The notes below the pieces were generated by a model. It was given only the letters and a program-made list of their open reading frames with translations, was not told the DNA's origin and ran no database searches. Shown in pieces: positions 8,231 to 11,907 of a DNA stretch of 11,907 bases. Position 1 is the stretch's first letter, and each line of letters begins with the position of its first letter. The position numbers and the translations under genes were made by a program. This stretch comes from Bremia lactucae (Eukaryota > Oomycota > Peronosporomycetes > Peronosporales > Peronosporaceae): the NCBI RefSeq assembly GCF_004359215.1, contig NC_090625.1, positions 540,258-552,164 of the forward strand. Direction: 5' to 3'.

Positions 8231-8250
8231 GCGTCATTCTCAGATTAACA
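8231..8250 (+). promoter_or_regulatory. Oomycete-like initiator before the 165-aa CDS
   Basis: GCGTCATTCTCAGATTAACA lies 20-39 nt before the ATG at 8270. It closely resembles the oomycete core initiator consensus GCTCATTYYNCAWTTT, with an adjoining AT-rich flank; it is one base shorter in the middle. A start site here implies a 5' untranslated region of about 25-35 nt, usual in oomycetes. This supports the CDS being a real host gene and 8270 its start. Confidence 0.6.
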
Positions 8251-8269
8251 TCCTGCTATTCCAACATCC

Positions 8270-8767
8270 ATGTCACGTCGCTTCACTCGCAAGGGCACCA
8301 ATTCTCAAGCTGCAAAGCGTTGGATTGCGGACGAGCTGGAAATTATGAAGGCCTTCCCTACTGCAGGCGGCATTTCCCCAATCGATACGATGACCAACAA
8401 ACACAAGATGCGCGTGCTGGGTGAAATTTTCCCGTCAGTCGTTACGGATGTGCGCCAAGATGTATTGGTGGCTGCAAACTATCGCGAGGAGTTAGCTGCT
8501 GTGATACTTGGAGACATCATGCGTGAAATGCCGACCGCTTCTTTGCACAAGAATATGGAGATACTGTATGAGGGTTTGGATGCGGAAGACGACGGAGCTT
8601 TAGAGCTTGTTGACGAGGAGGATTGGAGCGATATTCCTGCTTTTTCTAAAGGCACAGATACGTGGGTATATATTCGGGACGATAGGAAAATTGTCAATGA
8701 GGTCGGCGATAAGGTACGCACCTTTGCTGAAGTTTTACAGATGATACCTTTGGCACGGAAGGAGTAA
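8270..8767 (+). CDS. 165-aa protein with a CUE-like segment, function unknown
   Basis: Intact intronless frame from ATG 8270 to TAA 8765-8767. The N-terminus is basic (RRFTRKG) with no signal peptide or membrane segment, so a cytosolic or nuclear protein is likely. Residues 47-84 (MRVLGEIFPSVV... then LAAVILGDI) resemble a CUE/UBA-like ubiquitin-binding helical bundle: a Phe-Pro pair at 54-55, Leu at 66, Ala at 76-77 and an Ile-Leu near the end. Residues 103-119 are strongly acidic. The C-terminal 45 residues (WVYIRDDRKIV...) match no family I know. Codon use is balanced and, unlike the retroelement DNA around it, I noticed no long perfect hairpin in it. CUE assignment is tentative. Confidence 0.75.
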   Translation: MSRRFTRKGTNSQAAKRWIADELEIMKAFPTAGGISPIDTMTNKHKMRVLGEIFPSVVTDVRQDVLVAANYREELAAVILGDIMREMPTASLHKNMEILYEGLDAEDDGALELVDEEDWSDIPAFSKGTDTWVYIRDDRKIVNEVGDKVRTFAEVLQMIPLARKE

Positions 8768-9400
8768 GAAATATCGACATTGGTACGGTGCTCCTAATAC
8801 TTTATATTTAGTACTTCTGCAGCAATATATTGAAGACTGCAATATATTCGGCAGATATTTGAGCCGAAGCCCATTATAAATTTATTTAACAATTTGACGC
8901 CAAAACAGCAACGCGTGGTAGCTTGATTCCGCGCTGTGCGAGCGCAAATCGTGGATATATTTTGGGACCGGTATAGCCACGCACCCCTATTGTATTTGTG
9001 ACAACAAATACTCTCCCCGTCTGTTTGTTATAACTATATAAAAAAACTACAGATGAAACATGACAACAACATCATCATTCCGCCTATAACGCAAAATTAA
9101 CAATTATTCCTTTAATGTAGAGTCGTCCCTTTAGACTTTGGCTCCCATGCTTAGATTGTGACAAGTTATGCCCCTGCAGCATTTAACAGATCTGTAACAA
9201 ATTAGTTGAGACAATTGCAAATTGCACACCGAATTAATTTGGTGATGCCATCGTTCATTGATGAGCCAAGAAAAAAGATTCGGCTTTTAAAGTATATCGT
9301 ACCCACGTCCGAAAGGTTCTTTCACTAATTTATGCGTAAATATAAGCTGTTGCAAACCCTAAGAGCTATATGATTGCTGCAAGCAAAATACAACTTCTTG
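8768..9400. other. Intergenic region between the CUE-like gene and the LTR
   Basis: No gene seen. It should include the 3' end of the upstream transcript. A 10-nt direct repeat GCAATATATT occurs at 8822 and 8839. CACCGAATTAATTTGGTG at 9227-9244 is a near-perfect palindrome. The last bases (…CTTCTTG) border the LTR and would include its target-site duplication, whose partner lies beyond the window. Confidence 0.5.
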
Positions 9401-9829
9401 TGTAACGGGGTGTATCATTGCACTTAAAGGTTGATAGTTAATAAATTATCTAGAAGGTAGTTGATTTTTGGAGAATATTACTTTACATGGTAATATTCTC
9501 AAAGCTTATCCATTCGTAGATATAGACCATTATATCCAATTTCTCCGCGGTCCAGTCAGCGCTGGACGCGCGCAAAGAGAGAGACAGATAAGACTTAATT
9601 ACATGTCTTGTATTAGTTTATAATTTAATTAGTATAAAACAGATTGAACAGAAGAGATACTAATTATATTAAATACAGTTTACTTTTAAGCCTCTTTAAA
9701 GCTAGTGTTTTAAAGAGAGTCTTCCTCTGTACGTACTAGTGAACGTGAAGTGACGTGAGGCACCACTCACACTGAGGCAACGCGAAGTGGACTTGTACTG
9801 AAGCAGTACAAGTCGTAGTGCCCGTTACA
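9401..9829 (+). repeat. Complete 5' LTR of a gypsy element, 429 bp
   Basis: Begins TGTAACGGG (9401-9409) and ends CCCGTTACA (9821-9829), a 9-bp terminal inverted repeat with the TG...CA ends of LTRs. A candidate primer-binding site starts two bases after it and gag starts 148 bp after it. Perfect internal stems: 9471-9500 (11 bp), 9692-9717 (9 bp), 9790-9814 (11 bp, 3-nt loop); 9547-9570 is a 9-bp stem with one bulge. AT-rich middle (TATAAAAC near 9634) may hold the promoter, but I cannot place the transcription start. The partner 3' LTR is off the window, so age cannot be estimated. Confidence 0.85.
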
Positions 9830-9831
9830 CC

Positions 9832-9849
9832 TGGTAGCACCTGTAGTCC
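9832..9849 (+). promoter_or_regulatory. Candidate tRNA primer-binding site
   Basis: TGGTAGCACCTGTAGTCC starts two bases after the LTR with TGG, the complement of a tRNA CCA end. I cannot name the tRNA without a search. A related GTAGTCC string occurs upstream of the inverted gag on the minus strand near 6448. Confidence 0.6.
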
Positions 9850-9976
9850 GTCCAAAGGCCACAGTTCTATCATCTGACATGGGCATCTAAGATGATAATA
9901 AAAGAAAAATTCGCATCACATTTCGCGTGATATCACCTCCTTTCTAAGTGACATAAAAAGGAGTGCGGTCGCATGA

Positions 9977-10989
9977 ATGAGTTCGACCGTAGGGAACGAT
10001 GCCATCTTGGCCATGCTGTCCGGTTTGGACAGAGATGTCCTCCATTCAGCCATCGCCAAGTTCATACATCATTAACTTGACGGAGCGAAGGAGAAGGTAG
10101 CCTTGCTTAATCACATGGCTCTCAACAGGTAGAACTGTTGAGGTTACAGCAGGTACAGGCCCCTGTACCTGGGATGACGCACACGCGTCGTCCGGAAACC
10201 TTAAAAATTGACATCTCTAAGTATAGGGGAGTCGAAGAAGACTCCCTCTTAAGATGGTTTGTCGAGTTGGACGATGCCATAAGGGCTCGTCACATCGTCA
10301 ACGAGAAAAGGTAAGTCGCATTTGCTCAATCACATTTAGCAGGTCGTGCCTAAACTTGGGCACTAGGCCTTAAGTTGCGCGACCCATTAGTCTTTCGGTC
10401 GCTAGGCTTTTAAAGCCCCGCTCAAACAGACGTTTGAACCACCTAAGGCTGAGTTAGAGCTCGATCAGAGCTATTGAAACTCAAGCAAGGCAAGCGTGAT
10501 GTTCACGCTTATGCCCAGCACATACGACTCTTAGCGAGTTGTATAACAAATAGCCCAGTTCATGAACACACGTTGATTACGGTGTTCATGCAAGGTCTTA
10601 CGGATGGTTCCGTAAAGATCCACCTGTTCCACTTGGAACTAGATACGCTTGAAGAAGCAATATCCGTTGCGGAACAGGAGGACTTTAGCTTGAGGCTGGC
10701 TCAAGCTAGTTCGTCATCGTATCGTCCCCCAAGACGACACGAGCTGGGAGGTCCAGATCCTATGGACCTCTCGTATTTCGAAAACGAGAGACCTCGCATT
10801 TCGAACAACAAGCGATTCCATTTCTGCAATCGCTGTCAAAAGTTAGGACGCTACGCTCATGAGTGTAGTGCTCCAAGCCCAGTGCCGAGAGGTACTGAAC
10901 GAAATCATGGACCGAACGCCAAAAAGGGCAACGGTCGCGGGTCCGACGTTGCTGCGAAATCGCAACAAGAGAATTTGCAAATCTCTTGA
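9977..10989 (+). pseudogene. Gypsy gag with several stops and frame changes
   Basis: Starts MSSTVGNDAILAMLSGLDRD at 9977, shared with the inverted copy's MSSAVG. TAA at 10073 and TAG at 10130 interrupt it, and a frame change near 10130-10140 leads into KIDISKYRGVEEDSLLRWF (from about 10205), the start of the retrotransposon gag domain. Further TAA stops occur at 10312 and 10342, then a local double frame change near 10405-10460. From 10474 to 10989 the frame is open: LKQGKRDVHAYAQHIR, then DPMDLSYF and a zinc knuckle CNRCQKLGRYAHEC. In the knuckle the zinc histidine at position 9 of the CCHC pattern is Arg. Nucleic-acid binding would be impaired. The N-terminal half is decayed much more than the C-terminal half. 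Confidence 0.87.
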
Positions 10990-11041
10990 CGAAAGTTGCT
11001 CCAGACACACAATCATTGTGTGTCTCTGCACGTTGTGATGA

Positions 11042-11907
11042 GATATTTCTCATCACCTTAAAGTTAAAAGTGTCAATGATTTGTCACTTAGAGCCCTAGT
11101 GAATTGTGGAGTTTCGAATATCTTAGTTCGTCGCCAGTCGCTACAGGGTCGTAGGCTCAAATATGTTAAACGCGACATCCCTCCAACGAGGATGACGGTG
11201 CGTCTAGCGACAGGCACATCGATAACAGTAATGAAAAGCGTAGTGAAATTTCACTACACGTTAACAGATTTACAGTACGATGATGACTTCATCGTATTGG
11301 ATTTAGATGACAAATTTGATGTCATCCTAGGTTTACCTTGGCTCAGTAAGTATGAGCCAAGGATCAGCTGGCAGCATCGATTCGTGAAGATGCCTGCCAC
11401 TTGTTCATCAGATGGCCATCTGATGAACGTCTTGGAGCGTCCACAAGCGTGTGGATGTACTACGAGTGAGTGCGATGGCCTCACTTGTGGTACGGTCGTT
11501 AGTACAACCGCACAAGATCACAGTGTGATTACCAATCACAATGTGGAGTCAGCTGCCGGCGGCTGTGTTAATGCACAGGCAGCGCCGAAGGTCCACCACT
11601 CGAAAAGGTCGAGTGGATTGGGACATGAATGTACGCTTAGTGGGCGACATTCAAGGAGTATACCGGTTGCCCAGAAAGGACAACACGATGATCCAAGGTC
11701 GAGTAGAGAGTCGACCGTAGTGGACCCGACTGTGATAGCGCAATCACACTCGGAAGACGTTGAGGGAAGAGGTCCCCACGTATTTGAGGAGAAATCCCCT
11801 CAAATGGTAGAAGTTACTAGACTTCTAAATCCCGAGGGATTAATCCCCCGGCAGCCTGTGGATAAATCCCAGGAAGAAACCGAGACATTAAATGTCTTGG
11901 TTAATGA
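11042..11907 (+). CDS. Gypsy protease and protease-RT linker, open to the window edge (catalytic Asp substituted)
   Basis: Frame open from 11042 to 11907 without a stop. The first in-frame ATG is at 11192, inside the protease, so this is part of a polyprotein rather than a free gene. A preceding piece in another frame (LTKVAPDTQSLCVSARCDEIF, 10986-11048) belongs to the same protein, so a frame change lies near 11050-11085. The active-site segment is ALVNCGVSN with Asn (AAT, 11102-11104) where the inverted copy has Asp and the family expects Asp-x-Gly. DLDDKFDVILGLPWLSKY (about 11302-11353) is the conserved C-terminal part. The rest, to 11907, is the poorly conserved linker before RT. Transcription would come from the LTR. 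Confidence 0.8.
11403..11428. repeat. Perfect 26-nt palindrome inside protease coding sequence
   Basis: Arms GTTCATCAGATGG and CCATCTGATGAAC with no loop, coding for SSDGHLM. The inverted copy has the homologous hairpin at 4839-4860 with 10-bp arms and a 2-nt centre that differs. Long for a chance palindrome in 2.5 kb. Confidence 0.9.

Larger units (their letters stand above)
9471..11805 (+). repeat. Dense array of short perfect hairpins through LTR, gag and protease
   Basis: Perfect stems of 8 bp or more with loops up to 14 nt: 9471-9500 (11 bp), 9692-9717 (9), 9790-9814 (11), 9868-9897 (8), 10121-10142 (8), 10150-10171 (10), 10492-10510 (8), 10561-10590 (9), 10686-10708 (9), 10748-10770 (8), 11003-11025 (11), 11035-11056 (9), 11240-11257 (9), 11276-11296 (8), 11336-11362 (10), 11403-11428 (13), 11596-11616 (8), 11782-11805 (8). 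Shorter or imperfect ones lie between, for example 10522-10544, 10598-10615, 10811-10834, 10851-10868, 11306-11326, 11369-11399, 11697-11716 and 11808-11827. They occur in coding and non-coding parts alike and share no common sequence, only the inverted-repeat form. Confidence 0.85.
9401..11907 (+). mobile_element. Ty3/gypsy LTR retrotransposon, 5' part, runs off right edge
   Basis: LTR, primer-binding site, gag and the start of protease/pol in the canonical order on the plus strand. Gag is interrupted by stops and frame changes, while the protease-linker frame is open for 288 codons to the edge. By eye it is the same broad family as the block at 3862-6481, but clearly diverged from it. The coding and leader DNA is unusually dense in perfect inverted repeats (see findings). 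With a broken gag and a substituted protease Asp, it is probably not autonomous. Confidence 0.88.

Noticed and set aside
8479..8721. Minus-strand ORF of 80 codons, Ser-rich
   Set aside because: Shadow of the 165-aa CDS.
10309..10316. AGGTAAGT in gag looks like a 5' splice donor at the in-frame TAA
   Set aside because: The gag domain continues in the same frame right after the TAA (VAFAQSHLAGRA), so a point mutation to a stop is simpler than an intron, and further stops follow.
10760..11484. Minus-strand ORFs of 62-98 codons
   Set aside because: Antisense to gag and protease; dense palindromes help keep the opposite strand open.
9471..11805. CRISPR array or tandem repeat as an explanation of the hairpins
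   Set aside because: Stems have unrelated sequences and irregular spacing; no shared repeat unit.

Overview
The window looks like a repeat-rich accessory region of a plant-pathogenic oomycete (Phytophthora or downy-mildew type). Three things point there: a minus-strand secreted protein with an RQLR...DEER translocation signature; Ty3/gypsy retroelement pieces of the kind common in those genomes; and an oomycete-like initiator motif just before a short CDS. I cannot assign genus or species from sequence alone. No rRNA, tRNA or CRISPR was seen.

Layout. 1-1556 (-) is a decayed Ty3/gypsy pol tail (end of RNase H, integrase with a deleted zinc region, integrase C-terminal domain running off the left edge). 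1557-1800 (-) is an LTR-like fragment packed with six hairpins. 2109-2972 (-) is an intact RXLR-EER effector gene. 2973-3861 is AT-rich and full of perfect palindromes. 3862-6481 (-) is a degenerate gag-protease-early RT block of a second gypsy copy. 6485-about 6890 (+) carries the next part of RT on the opposite strand, so the gag-pro-RT block appears inverted inside its own element. 6891-8021 is non-coding to my eye, 8022-8144 holds a 40-codon ORF, and 8270-8767 (+) is an intact 165-aa CDS with a CUE-like segment. 9401-9829 (+) is a complete 429-bp LTR, followed by a candidate primer-binding site, a broken gag (9977-10989), and a protease/pol frame open from 11042 to the right edge.

The two protein genes (effector and CUE-like) look like host genes sitting between retroelement remnants, the usual setting for oomycete effectors. 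No operon-like cooperation is implied.

The least expected signal is structural. The right-hand retroelement is studded with short perfect inverted repeats: I count 18 stems of at least 8 bp with loops of 14 nt or less in 2.5 kb, against about 0.6 expected by a simple hand estimate. I noticed none in the nearby CUE-like CDS. Several hairpins recur at homologous positions in the diverged 3.9-6.5 kb copy, and three show paired substitutions that keep the stem. This suggests either selection on RNA/DNA structure or a mutational process that perfects palindromes; no folding software was run.
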